A DNA stretch of 64,000 bases from Beroe forskalii (lineage: Eukaryota; Ctenophora; Nuda; Beroida; Beroidae), in NCBI GenBank assembly GCA_011033025.1, contig WFMF01000388.1:106219-170218 (forward strand), in the 5' to 3' direction. Positions 12,401-21,361 of this stretch are shown here, piece after piece. Numbering within the stretch: position 1 is the stretch's first letter; each line of letters starts with the position of its first letter. Position numbers and translations under genes: made by a program. The notes under the pieces are model-generated. The model made no database searches. It was not told where the DNA came from and worked only from the letters and a program-made list of their open reading frames with translations.

Positions 12401-15400
12401 AATCTTGAATCTTGGTAGCTCTCTGCAAACTGTGTCAAAGGCTTTTTTGAAATCAATGAAGCAAAAGAACAAATAAGCCCCCTTTTGTAGCTGTTTCTGA
12501 ATACATGTGTACAAACTACAAAGACATGGTCGCTAGTTTGTGCATTTTTGCAGAACCCTAGCTGGTTGATTGGATCTGGGCAGAATTGGTTCCTGAAACA
12601 GATCAGTCTATCTAACAGGACATTTGCAAAAAGTTTGCCAAGATTACTGCCAACTGCAATTACACTGTAATTATCTGGATTGTAGTTATCCTCCTTTTTT
12701 TGTAATGGGGTGGCAAGGGCCACATTCCAAGGATAGATGCCTTGTCCATTGTCTGTCCAAGCATGCATTGAAGACTCTACCATAATACATTTGAGGAGAT
12801 TAGGACTGCTGTTCTTGAGGAATTCATTGGTAAGACAATCTTCTGATGAGGCTTTACCAACCTTGGGTTTCTTGATACTCGTAGTTGGTTCTTCTTGAGT
12901 GATGCTCCTATTGAGAGTTTCGTGGAGGTTGTCTAGGTTTTTCTGTGTATTAGTGTAGGATTCTGTCATATTCGAGGTGAGATCATCTGGTAATGTTTTT
13001 TGTTCTATGAGATCTTTGAAGAACTCATAGAACGTGACCAGGTCGTGGAGGTCCATAGTTTGAGGTTCATTTTTGAAGGATTTGAGGTTCATAAATTTGA
13101 ACCAGTTGAAGGTTATTTCTCCAATTATCCTGTGGTTTAATTTTGCAAAGAAAGACCCCCTTTTTTCTTGAGTATCTTTCTGTATTCTTTCCTCTGCTTA
13201 TAGTAATCTTCCCGATTTTCTTTGGTGGGGGTTTTGCATGCCCGTTTAATTTAGCTTGTTGACTTTCCGTTTGGCTTTTCGACATTCGATGTCAAAACAA
13301 GAGGCTTTGTTGTGGTAGTGTTTCTTGGGTGGGATCTTTTTCCTTTCCAGTGTGTTATTGGCCACATCCTGAATAATGCGGATGAGCTACTCGTTTCCTA
13401 AATAGACATCATGAGGGGTGACCAGAGTTTTTACACATGTTAACATATGAAATTTACAAGAATTTACAAGAATTTTAAAATATAATTTGTGACAAAAGCA
13501 ATGTCAGTCAAATCACACACACAAGTCAGTAGCTTATGTTAGACGGAGATGATATTGTGATTCGGTGATGTGTTATGGTGATTGGAATTGATTTGATGCA
13601 AAGTCATCAACGTACTAATTCGAGGAAGAAGAAGAAAGGATACAAAAAAGGGGTTCACAAGAACATCAGACCGATAGAATATCTGGTACAATTTGAAATA
13701 CTTAAAGGAACTAGGTGAGATAGGGGATCATAATGCGGGCACGTACAGAGTGTATGGACCAAAGAGCAAACAGAGAGATGCTGAAGAGAAATAAGAACTG
13801 ATCAGAGATGAAGTAACAGGAGTGATACTGCAGGAGGAGCAAAGCAACAAGAACTCAGGAAGACCTGGAGGAGGAGAATGAGAAAAAGAAGAAATGGATA
13901 GGGTTGATGTTGTCCCCTGGCCTATGCATGCCCCACGCATGGGACACAGTTAAGCCCAAATCGGTACGCAGCCAGGACCCAGGTGAGCATCGGGGGGGGC
14001 ACCCGCTTCCCACACATATGTAGCAGGTGGCTGATCACTACCAGCGCAAGTCGGAAACACCCCCTCTTTTCCACTCAGCCATCTGGGATCCAAACTGAGA
14101 GGGACACTTAGACAACACCCAGGCCCTAAGAGATGAAGACTTGGAAGATGAAAAGAGCAGACAAGGCTGGAAAAACAAAGAGCAGGAAGCGGAAGGAGGG
14201 AAAGACTGAGTAGAGAGAGATTGAAGGTGGAATCACAGGAGATCTAAAATGAACTTTCACCTTGCTGAGACAATTCCTTTTTGTACTTTAGAATGCTCTT
14301 GTACATAATTTTGATTGCCCTGGTCGTGATTTGAATATGTCTCACAAGTGCATCATTGAAGGGTTCAGCAGGACCTGGTGGAGTTTTCCTGGCTATCTGA
14401 ATGCCATTGAGAGGAGTATCCCATGGTTGATGACTCAAGACTGTTGATCAATGAAACCATCTTTTGCCTATGTGATGCTGCTAGCGGACAAGTGGCAAGG
14501 ATGTGTTCTTCGTCTTCAATGGCTGAGATGTCGATTCCTTTTGAAGAGCAGAAGTCACAGATCCTTTCTGCTTTAGGAATGTTCTTGTGTCTACCAGTTT
14601 CAATATTGAGTTTGTGAGGATTACAGCGGATCCTTGCAGTAAATTTCCTGTCCTCAAAATTTCGGGCATGGTCCAGGTAATGCTCCCACGTGATCTTGTC
14701 TTTGACTGTAGAATGAGAGCCTGCTTGATTGCTCCAGGGTAAATCTCCATGCCTCATTGCCTCAATGAAATGATTCTAAAGGTTCTTGACCAGTAACACG
14801 GGAGATGCTGCTTCAGCAAGATGAGTGGCCGAAACAGAAGCTGTCAGTAATTGATACTGATTATTGCCGTCTGTCGCAAAACTTTCGATGATAGACTTCA
14901 TGTTGGAGTACCATGATAAGCCAAAATTTACTTGTTCGTTGAATGTTGCCTTGGCAAGGTTTGAATCTTCCATCTCAGCCAGTCTCTTGAAGTATTTGAC
15001 GCAGAGCTTCAGACTATCAATAAGAAGTGGAAATCCGCCAGTTTCACCCCAGGCAGCAGAGTTGGATGCATTGTGCCTTATGCCTAGCAGATACTTAAGG
15101 TGGCGTAGATGAACCTGCTCAAGGCGCATCTTGGCAATTTTGGAGACACAATTGTTTATGTCACAGTCACGGTCAAAGCAGGAGATAAGGTGTTTCACAA
15201 CAGGTCGGCTAGGAAGCCAGACTTGGCACCCGTAGGTTAGGATGGGTGTGACAAGGGAACCAAAGAGTTGCTGTAGGTTTTTGGGATCCACGTATCTCCT
15301 GTCAACAGTGTTCCTAAGACTGAAGTATGCCCCGAGGCCTTTCTTGTAAATTACGTCATTTTGAAATTTTGTGAGGAACGGATTTTTTTTCGAAAAATCC

Positions 15401-18400
15401 CCAAATTTCGTACCTTATAAATTTGTCTTGTACGGTATGTAAGGTATGGTTTTTCGGCTCTCATAGACAGTATGGTATTCAGATCATGCTGGCTGTTATA
15501 TTTTCAATTTACTGTTCAACTCCATCACACATTGTAGTCTCAATACCACCCTTGTGCACTTATAAATATTTTCCGTTAAAATCAAGTCTCTGTCTCAAAG
15601 CGTTCAAATTGTTTACCGTGGTTTGGAATTGTTACTAATTGTAAATGTAAGTTGTAACTTCATTCATGTATCATTTTTCTCAGTTTCAAAGAAAAGTGGT
15701 ACTGCATTTTAAGAACACAATTTGTCTAATATGTTATTACGGATAAAGAGATAAAGAGATAAGAATTACCGACCGTGGGAGTTTCATGTGATACTTAATT
15801 ACTTTTGCTTTTGATGTTTCTCGTTTTACCGTACCGATTGCAGATAACTTTTAATTTGATTTAGCAATACTAAAATATCAAATAAAATGCCTGAATTTGA
15901 ACTTGTACATTGAATATTAAATCATTTTAATTAAATATTAATATAATTTTCGTTTTAGTATAAAGGTGCTTCATTTGGGCCTGCAATCTTATATTGCGCA
16001 ACTTCACAACTAGGGCAGCCCCAGATATGAAGTTGCAGCCATAAAATTTTGATTCAGTTAGTTTTTTTCTAAAATTTTCGCCTTTTCCAGTCGATGTGGT
16101 GAATCTACCTTATATCAGACATAAATTATCACGGACATTACATTCACGCTGAGCACTTCAGCGTGAATATTAAGGCCCGTGAAAATTTTGTGACGGACCA
16201 GAGAATCCATTGGGCCAATCCTCTAATTTTACTATGTCAAGGAGACGTCTAATAGACTTCAGGAGGCCTTTATATTAGGATTGCATGCTTACACCAAGCT
16301 AGTCGGTTAATTAGTATAACACTGTGGTCCCATATTTTGTCACTTATTTTGTCACTTATTTTGACTCTCTTCATAGCTAAACGATGAAGGCGTTTCTCTT
16401 CCTTGTCATGGCCCTTTCTATGCTTTCTTCCGTGGAGGCTAATAACCTACGTGCGTGTCTTCGAGCATGCTCTAGAGGTAACTCTTAAAATGTTATTATA
16501 GTTATACCAAGAAATTCAACCATTATTACAGTGATATTCTTGAAATTCCGTTCTAAAACTGATATATTTCAGAATATACGAATTCTTTTGATTTTGATCA
16601 ATATGCTTTTTTATCTTAACCATTCATATTTTTTGTTCATTGTTAATCACTTAATCTACCGCAATACTCCCTGCAGGTACGGCAGCAATCCAGGCGTTTT
16701 GTCGTGTAATACCTCATCCAGCCGTTAGAGCTGCATGTTGGGCGGTACAGTTCGCCTCGCCCGCAGCATGCAGTGGCTTCTGTTACATGTACTATTCGTG
16801 AGGTGGTGCAGGAGCAGCATCCAGCAGTCAATGGCGTACCTGCTCCTGATTGGTTTTTGGAGCAGATATACTTATCAGTATGATTATAATTAATCTACAT
16901 ACATCATAATTGCAATCAATATCATTCATATTAATATCATTTAAGCCCCAATTTTATTGTTGATTAAGATTTCAAATATTTATATGACGGTGGTTTGAAG
17001 ACCACAAAATTAAGATCAATACATAATTAATATATGTTTCATTTTGATACATTTAAGATGAGAAACTGAATAAAAGGACTAAATGATTTAATATGATGCC
17101 GAATTAGGTGTTTTTTGTTTATACTGGTTATAATCCATTGATTCAATAAATTGTGAATTGTATGCAATTAATTTTCTAATTTTGTAGTAATTTTATAAAG
17201 ATTGTCGTAGTTGTGTCTCCTACAACTACCTTAGGAGGTTTATTTATAAAGGTTGTAATTCGGGGATTTTTCAGAAAAATCCCCATTTTATCACCCACCA
17301 TGAAATTTCGAAATGACGTCATTATCATATGTTAACAAGAGTAATAAATTGAAAATCCCCATATTTTCAACCTATCAAAATTTGAAACACCGAAATTTTA
17401 TCCCATATAAATACACCTCCTAAGGTACAAATAGATATTTATATTGACAACTATTAGGGAGTCACGTATTACGTCATCAACCGAAGGGGGGGGGGGTGGT
17501 TGCCAAATGATGACAGAGAGGAGAAAGGGGTTCATAGGCTTTGTTGACGCCAGCAAAAATTCCACATTTCCACTCTCAAAATTGTAATTTTGTAGAGTTT
17601 TGAATAATTAAAGACATGAATGCGGTTACTTTTGAACTATTACTTTCATACAATTTCTGTTGAATTAGGGCAGGTTTCAAGATGGGAAATTGGTTCTTCC
17701 CAGCCAAGCTGAGAACAAAGCCTGGTTTAGTGGTTTAAGCCCAATTCCGAACCATTGTTAATCTAGTGGTGCTGGGTCAGTTGGTAACTGAACGGATTGA
17801 CCTGTTCTGTCATTCTCAAGCTAACCACCGAGGTGGGGGGTCGGGTGCCACCTGCTACACCTAGTTCTTGGACATGTTACCCTCAGGCCCACAGAGGTGG
17901 GGCTTCTGTTGGTGGCCTGCCACCCAGGTGACAGGTGCTGTCTCTCCTTCGTCCTCAATTCTCACTCTTGCTCGGCACTGGACATGTTGACCTTCCAGTG
18001 GCTCATGCCAACCGCATTACTGGTACCGGTAAAGTCTTCTTAAGGTTTTACTGGTTCTCCATTCACCTAGTTCCTGTCTCGACAGAAGACTATAAAAGAA
18101 CCTTTACCTCTTCAATAGTTTAACTTAACCGGGCAAAGAACCTGTAGCTATCGTGGGCTTTATAATGCATGACCAGCTATAAACAGGGCACAGGACCTGT
18201 ATATACACGCCTCACATATTTAAGCCCACGCTCCAAATCTTCAGTCTATTTCAGACCGTGCAAAAACTCAACCAGTGGCGTGCTCACAGGGCACAAGGTT
18301 TTGAGGGTCTCCTCACTCTTTTCTAACCATAGGGATCAGGGCAGTCAATCTTCGGAGGGGCGCCCCCGACCAATTGTTACTCCTAGAGTATCACCACCTG

Positions 18401-21060
18401 GTACCATGTAAGAGGTTGCTAGCAAGCCTAATAGTGCAACCAGTTGGGTCCCAGTAGAACTCTCTGCAATTGAGAGTTGCCATCAATCCCCGGATGTGTT
18501 GGTCTGTTGGATATTGCACCAAAAAGATCTGTTGAATCCTTTATTGCTATAAATATAATGTTTCCAGTAAATTTAATCATCAAACTTTGTTAAGTTCTGT
18601 GTTAAATTCAAATTGAAAAAGGATAAACGTGCTATTTTGATAATTATTTGTTCTCCTAGGTTTGTTGGCGATTACGGGCCGAGGAAGCGGAAGCGTTTCC
18701 CCAAGAAGTTCGTCAGACTCTACGAGTGGGAAGAGGAGGAAAACCTCGACAATCCACTTGGTTTGTTCAAGTTCAGTTTTTTTATATGAATTTTGCCTGT
18801 GATTCAATGTTCATCAGATATCGTATATTCCTGTATATCTGATATCACTGGGATCATATTCCTGTATATCGATGAGATCATATTCCCGCAATTCCAAACA
18901 GCATCATTTCCTGTCACTGCTTGTCAGACGTTGTCGAAGGCGAAGGGGTCAGACAACGTCTGACAAGTCACTGCCTCCACACCCAGGCAACATGTGCGAG
19001 GGCATGATCCAACTGAAGAAGTCGACCGCGCGACTACACACGGTCTCTGACAACTCGTACATCCCCCACTACATCTCCATCAAGTGCGAGGGTCGGGAGG
19101 AGTACCGGATGGGATTCAAGCAGTACGAGGAGATGGAGCGGTGGTTCGACTCCATCACCAACCCCAAGAAGAGCAAACCCCTCAGCAAGAAGCCCACCAA
19201 GCGGAAACAGTCCGTGGCGTACTCTGCCCTGGTCATATACGCAGTGGCTATTCCTGCCCCCATGGAGTTTACGGATGATTACATTGCGTCGCTAAACTAC
19301 AGGGAGATGTCGTCTTTTAACGAGAACAAGCTGGAGTCACTCACTCAGAAATCTACTGCTGCCAACCTTCTGGTTGGTGTGCTGTGTATAATAGGGGCAC
19401 ATTCATATTATTATAACAGTATTAATACGGTGCTGTGGACTTTGCAACATTGAATGTATTGATCGATCCAAATTTACAATTTATGTTATAGCTTAGTAAT
19501 GTTTATCTTGGTGTCTATCATCTATCCTATATGAAAGTATTAAAATTTCCCTTTAGAACAAACTTGATCTTCGATATATTCAGGCTTTCACAAGCTCGTG
19601 CCTGGGACGAGTGTATCCGAAAGGGATGCGCACGAACTCCAACAACTACGATCCGCTGCTGGCCTGGAATTACGGGATCCAACTTGTGGCGCTGAACTAC
19701 CAGACCCCTGACAAAGGGATGCAGCTGAACTGGGGCAAGTTCCACAACCACAACGCCGGGTGTGGCTACGTCAAGAAACCCTTCGACATGGTCACCAACA
19801 AGTTCGACCCCCGTCAGGACTCCTTTTCCAACTCAGTGGCCCTCTTTATCAGGGTGGTTGGCGGTAGAATGCTCTTCAGCGAGTCGGGAAACTCTCCTAA
19901 AGTGAAGATATCCATGGAGGGTTTGGATTGTGACGTTACAGCAGCAGAGACCCTGCCTGCCAAGTCGAGCACGTGTCCGTACTGGGGGGACGGGAAGGTC
20001 ATCAGCTTGCTGTGTCTTAACCCCGACATGGCCATGCTCCGCTTCGAAGTGACGGACACTAACGATTTCGGCGATGAGAAGTTTATAGGTCACTGTACGT
20101 TTCCCATCAGACAGCTGATGACAGGGTGGCGGTGCGTGCCGCTCTTTGACGGCTACGGCCACGAGAAGCTGCTAGCCCGGCTGCTGGTCCACATCGAGAT
20201 GGAGATCCTCAAGAGCTCGGACCCGGAGCGGGAAATGAAGCGAGTGCGGGGAGAGATCCTCCAGCTAAACGAGCATCTGACGGAGGTTAGTCCCGTGTCA
20301 GAGCAGGACATAGCACGACTCAAGGAGATAGAGGACAAGTACTTCGAACTCTCCTTCCTCCAGAGGAAAACAGAACTCGACCAAAACAGGTATGGTTTCG
20401 TACGATACTACTTCATCATGACTTTCCTCATCTCCCTTCATTGATTTTGCAGCTGAATATTTCTCCTGTTCGGTTTTTTGGCTCTTGCTGTTCCATTTGA
20501 AATTTCGAGTCTTATTTAGCTGACAGCACAATTATCTTTTGGAATTTCCAATTCTTCTCTATCTTTTTAAAGCTGGTCTTCGTTTGTATTCCATTATATC
20601 AATAGATATTTATTCATTATATCATGAATAGATATGAGCTTGATTTCTCTGAAAGTTTGATTGCAGCATTGATGATTTGGACGATTTATTGCGGGAATTT
20701 TATCTTTTGTTTAAAATGGAGAAAACTCAAAGATAAGAAGCATATAGGAATTCTGGAAAGCAGAGGTAATCATTTCATGCTCAGACTTACAATTCTCGGT
20801 ATCTTTTCATCTAAAATTGTAAATTATTGTCTTTATTTGCTAGTCTAATTTGACTTTTTTCTTATCTTTTTCTAATCTATAGCACTGTTCAAATAGACAT
20901 TTTTATTCTTTTCATGAAGTTCAATCTCCATGATGAGCTATGAATTTTATTCCCACTCAGGGTGGCAGCCAACAGTGCGATGTCTGGACATGTTAGGACT
21001 CTTTCTAGGGGAAAGACATACGTGAGATTGTCAAAGAAACGTTCCAAGCCATTGTTATAG
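2757..21060 (+). CDS. PLCG: Phospholipase C-gamma (5' end outside window), 14 exons
   Basis: This gene encodes a PIP2-specific phospholipase C that produces IP3 and diacylglycerol at the plasma membrane downstream of tyrosine kinases. Exons: 2757-2960, 3147-3232, 3385-3464, 3692-3728, 3901-4120, 4278-4439, 4606-4815, 4973-5102, 5315-5485, 7577-7761, 18660-18760, 18987-19372, 19584-20389, 20961-21060. All junctions are GT-AG and every phase joins, giving about 958 residues to the stop. Domain order is X, half PH, SH2, SH2, SH3, half PH, Y, C2, the order specific to the gamma class. The N-terminal PH/EF-hand region and the first catalytic histidine lie upstream. Introns are 150-2100 bp except intron 10 (10.9 kb). 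An AATAAA at 21290-21295 is a plausible poly(A) signal. The protein is clearly PLC-gamma but divergent, especially in the first SH2 and the SH3. Confidence 0.95.
3692..4120 (+). CDS. PLCG: PLC-gamma X-domain exit and N-terminal half of the split PH domain
   Basis: Exon 3692-3728 is only 37 bp and links the X domain to the gamma-specific insert. Exon 3901-4120 encodes the first half of the split PH domain: RRGEIYFE, then DWSRRVVLMTPEFLYYS, then an acidic stretch (SDSDEGEMRE) where vertebrate PLC-gamma also has an acidic loop. It ends at LHLAEP, directly before the first SH2. The match is by position and pattern rather than by strong identity. Confidence 0.85.
4278..4815 (+). CDS. PLCG: PLC-gamma N-terminal SH2 domain (divergent)
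   Basis: Exons 4278-4439 and 4606-4815 encode WYWGGVDANAG, a long helix, then GDFAIRPRTQGVGEFVLLF, which stands where the SH2 core GSFLVRES normally is. The arginine that binds phosphotyrosine is kept (AIR), but the residues around it are changed. The second exon gives YFIEDYPGAPTFESLYALV, the usual SH2 C-terminal half. The second exon's acceptor is the TTAG ending at 4605, not the later CACAG, because only that join keeps the frame. Phosphotyrosine binding is inferred. Confidence 0.85.
4973..5485 (+). CDS. PLCG: PLC-gamma C-terminal SH2 domain
   Basis: Exons 4973-5102 and 5315-5485 encode IWFHYGATFEDSERRL, then GAFLVREL with the conserved FLVR arginine, then CKIRQDGRLW and FEGLTQLVDYYKKRPL. 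In vertebrate PLC-gamma1 this domain holds the enzyme autoinhibited by binding the phosphorylated linker tyrosine. Tyrosines just downstream in exon 7577-7761 (ADYQLL and QEYVTEEE) are candidate equivalents, by position only. Intron 9, which follows, contains the PIM-like gene. Confidence 0.9.
5728..5761. mobile_element. 34-bp hairpin MITE, hAT-like, copy 1
   Basis: The element starts TTGTCTGACG and ends CGCCAGACAA. Flanking 8-mers GATCGTGT (5720-5727) and GATAGTGT (5762-5769) match at 7 of 8 positions and are read as a target-site duplication. It lies in PLC-gamma intron 9. An 8-bp duplication is typical of the hAT superfamily; the assignment is an inference. Confidence 0.7.
6036..6070 (+). 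promoter_or_regulatory. Candidate promoter of the nested PIM-like gene
   Basis: TATAAAT occurs at 6036-6042, about 110 bp upstream of the kinase ATG at 6150. An initiator-like TCAGT lies about 30 bp downstream, near 6066. This spacing suits a core promoter inside PLC-gamma intron 9. It is a pattern match only. Confidence 0.4.
6150..6968 (+). CDS. PIM: PIM-like serine/threonine kinase, intronless, nested in PLC-gamma intron 9
   Basis: This is a single-exon 272-residue protein that is all kinase domain. The glycine loop is GEGGYGLV (19-26), the ATP-anchoring lysine is in HAAKVV (Lys41), the catalytic loop is HRDIKDEN (138-145), and the magnesium motif is DFG (159-161). The activation segment ends GTEVYLPPE, and HPW lies near the C terminus. 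LVMEF followed by DLFDYI, and the exact HRDIKDENIL and LIDFGS strings, are typical of the PIM family, whose members are constitutively active because they need no activation-loop phosphorylation. The ATG at 6150 precedes the glycine loop by the expected distance. Lack of introns in an intron-rich region suggests a retrocopy origin. It lies in the same orientation as its host, with its own candidate TATA box. No clear poly(A) signal was found. Confidence 0.92.
   Translation: MSRTYSTFTSRYSVLKMLGEGGYGLVCLVRRTSDGTLHAAKVVADDKCRRKTWCGERKCWIPDEIFLHETLEHPHIVTLEEIYYQEGSWVLVMEFLPGYRDLFDYIVETGPMSEGDAGQLVAQLLNTLTYLTEQGIDHRDIKDENILYNPVTKHIKLIDFGSASRLPSGRYTSYQGTEVYLPPEFHKYKSYSSQPAASWAVGCLTYALLNGQPLFRSVREVEEFKVPVCVAPGISDMAERFLASLLTVEETRRILPGGAVFHPWIQRAIAEK
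7577..18760 (+). CDS. PLCG: PLC-gamma SH3 domain split across a 10.9-kb intron
   Basis: Exon 7577-7761 encodes the linker and the first half of the SH3: AEEDYHGRAEDELTFLRG, then NVEQDSDHVGW. Exon 18660-18760 completes it: FVGDYGPRKRKRFPKKFV, then an acidic stretch. DELTF and the strand after GW align with vertebrate PLC-gamma SH3. The usual ALYDY is replaced by AEEDYHG and the second Trp of WW by Phe, so classical PxxP binding may be weakened. The split falls inside the codon for the conserved Trp (phase 2). The intron between contains other genes and repeats, described separately. Confidence 0.88.
9724..9808. repeat. 36-bp repeat at the splice donor of the nested CCP gene
   Basis: Just over two copies of a ~36-bp unit containing CAGTAAGTTTCACTGTAGTC follow the last CCP exon in its reading direction (minus strand). 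The unit recreates sequence next to the donor at 9808. Confidence 0.7.
9741..10997 (-). CDS. Secreted protein with one CCP/sushi module, nested antisense in PLC-gamma intron 10
   Basis: Exons on the minus strand: 10997-10922, 10648-10154, 10000-9809, all GT-AG and in phase. Exon 1 encodes a signal peptide (MRSNIICALALILCGVF, cleavage near DVHS). Exon 2 encodes ~165 residues with seven cysteines, including a CCNKIC cluster, that I do not recognise. Exon 3 is a CCP module with four cysteines (ALCSG, VGCSTG, TITCEG, SCQLG). After SCQLG there is either a donor (GTAGAG) leading to exons I could not find, or read-through of 22 codons to a stop at 9741. The first intron contains a MITE (about 10742-10870). 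CCP modules mediate protein binding in extracellular and complement-like proteins. Expression and the 3' end are uncertain. Confidence 0.68.
10742..10870. mobile_element. MITE of the CCGATCAGGCAAGTGTC family, copy 1
   Basis: The stretch between ACACTTGCCTGATCGGGTCC and GGACCCGATACTCCGATAG is homologous in reverse orientation to 33045-33150. Imperfect inverted flanks rich in TATA(A)TATA surround it. It sits in the first intron of the nested CCP gene. Confidence 0.65.
11064..11117. repeat. Imperfect hairpin
   Basis: GTTATCGAAAATT at 11064 pairs with AATTTTCGATAAC ending at 11117, around a GC-rich loop. It may be a relic MITE. Confidence 0.5.
12329..13430 (-). pseudogene. LINE (non-LTR retrotransposon) reverse transcriptase fragment, degenerate
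   Basis: On the minus strand, broken frames read in order: the endonuclease-RT linker (FDIECRKAKR), the RT fingers with DNYSVIAVGSNLGKLF, where the family has NYRPI, and motif A with FIDFKKAFD. A frameshift separates the fingers and motif A, and the YxDD box is missing. This is an inactive relic of a non-LTR retrotransposon inside PLC-gamma intron 10, antisense to the host gene. The clade is not determined. Confidence 0.8.
13440..14240. other. Spacer between two LINE fragments; nothing recognised
   Basis: I see no coding exon. A short G-run (GGGGGGGG near 13992) and purine-rich stretches are present. It may be untranslated LINE sequence, but I cannot show that. Confidence 0.4.
14365..15340 (-). 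pseudogene. LINE C-terminal fragment with zinc-knuckle-like motif
   Basis: The minus-strand frames read GLGAYFSLRNTV, then LVTPILTYGCQVWLPS, which is the thumb/connection region found after RT in many LINEs. After a frameshift, ICDFCSS then EEHILATCPLA form the C-x2-C ... H-x4-C motif of LINE C termini. It lies upstream, on the minus strand, of the RT fragment at 12.3-13.4 kb, so the two are separate or rearranged insertions rather than one collinear element. Confidence 0.75.
16143..16167. repeat. Short perfect-arm hairpin upstream of the peptide gene
   Basis: TTCACGCTGA at 16143 pairs with TCAGCGTGAA ending at 16167 around a 5-base loop. It lies about 220 bp upstream of the ATG at 16384. 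A regulatory role is possible but unsupported. Confidence 0.5.
16384..16801 (+). CDS. 72-residue secreted six-cysteine peptide, nested in PLC-gamma intron 10
   Basis: Two exons, 16384-16477 and 16677-16801, join in phase 1 with a GTAACT donor and a CTGCAG acceptor. Residues 1-19 form a classical signal peptide with a long hydrophobic core, cut after Val-Glu-Ala. The mature ~53 residues have cysteines at 25, 29, 40, 52, 63 and 67, spaced C-x3-C-x10-C-x11-C-x10-C-x3-C. This almost mirror-symmetric pattern, with Ala-rich segments, suggests helices stapled by three disulfides. The mature part is mildly basic, with four Arg and no Asp or Glu. This is the architecture of host-defence or signalling peptides, but I do not recognise the family. 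An AATAAA at 17069-17074 could end the transcript. Size, small exons and lack of a homologue I can name leave some doubt that it is a gene. Confidence 0.75.
17229..17425. mobile_element. 197-bp MITE with TA target sites
   Basis: Inverted ends CCTTAGGAGGTTTATTTATA and its complement (TATAAATACACCTCCTAAGG, one mismatch class apart) are flanked by TA at 17227-17228 and 17426-17427. An internal hairpin GGGGATTTTT / AAAAATCCCC is present. TA duplication suits Tc1/mariner-type mobilisation. It has no coding capacity. Confidence 0.75.
18921..18966. mobile_element. 46-bp hairpin MITE, hAT-like, copy 2
   Basis: TTGTCAGACGTTGTC pairs with GACAACGTCTGACAA around a ~16-base loop. It is flanked by perfect 8-bp direct repeats GTCACTGC (18913-18920 and 18967-18974). 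The insertion ends only 20 bp before the PLC-gamma exon at 18987, between the probable branch region and the acceptor. Confidence 0.85.
18987..19372 (+). CDS. PLCG: PLC-gamma C-terminal half of split PH domain and start of Y domain
   Basis: The 386-bp exon gives GMIQLKKS, IPHYISIKCEG, YRMGFKQYEEMERWFDSI, matching the last strands and C-terminal helix of a PH domain with its conserved Trp. A lysine-rich linker (KKSKPLSKKPTKRK) follows. Then comes YSALVIYAVAIPA ... YREMSSFNENK, the opening of the PLC Y domain (vertebrate SELVVYCRPVPF ... YRDMSSFPE). The donor at 19373 (GTTGGT) is chosen because it joins phase 0 to the next exon. Confidence 0.9.
19584..20389 (+). CDS. PLCG: PLC-gamma Y domain and C2 domain
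   Basis: One 806-bp exon carries the rest of the Y half-barrel: GRVYPKGMRTNSNNYDP, GIQLVALNYQTPD and GCGYVKKP, the best-conserved stretch of the gene. The arginine of the PLC substrate loop is kept. The C2 domain follows (ALFIRVVGGRML, FEVTDTNDFGDEKFIGHC, GWRCVPLFDGYGHE). After it comes a charged helix (EREMKRVRGEILQLNEHL) not typical of vertebrate PLC-gamma, which probably forms a short coiled coil. The donor CAG-GTATGG ends the exon at 20389. Confidence 0.95.
20961..21060 (+). CDS. PLCG: PLC-gamma last exon, basic C-terminal tail
   Basis: The 100-bp exon after the acceptor CCCACTCAG adds 32 residues rich in Arg, Lys and Ser (GHVRTLSRGKTYVRLSKKR), ending at TAG 21058-21060. The tail could bind acidic lipids, but that is inference. 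Phase 2 joining to exon 13 supports it. Confidence 0.85.
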
Positions 21061-21361
21061 CTCTGCGAGAGGGAAGTGAGATGTTAATCATACCATTATA
21101 ATTCTTCACTTCTTTCCTTTTTACTGATTTTCCCTCCTCTCTATATTATGTTCTTTCCTGTCAATATAAGCGATAATTGGCCGGTGTGGCCCATAAGATG
21201 CGCAGAGCAGATTTTGCAAGATGTTACGATTGAGATGGTGATTTTGATGGACAGTATCAACTTCGCAAAAACTGAAACTCTTGCTAGACAATAAAAATCA
21301 ATGATTCGGAATATTATTAAAGGGTGACAGTCAAACAGGCCTTAATGTCATGGACATACTA

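Larger units (their letters stand above)
7762..18659 (+). other. PLC-gamma intron 10, 10.9 kb, hosting other genes
   Basis: A GTGAGT donor at 7762 and an acceptor TTCTCCTAG ending at 18659 bound this intron. It contains a minus-strand secreted CCP gene (9809-10997), a six-cysteine peptide gene (16384-16801), LINE fragments (12.3-13.4 and 14.4-15.3 kb) and MITEs. A local duplication is present: 9206-9380 and 9457-9560 share ACATATAAAAGAAAGAAAG and the following segment. Around 8140-8300 both strands stay open for more than 50 codons, but I could not assign a gene. The stretch 17430-18659 shows nothing I can identify. Confidence 0.8.
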
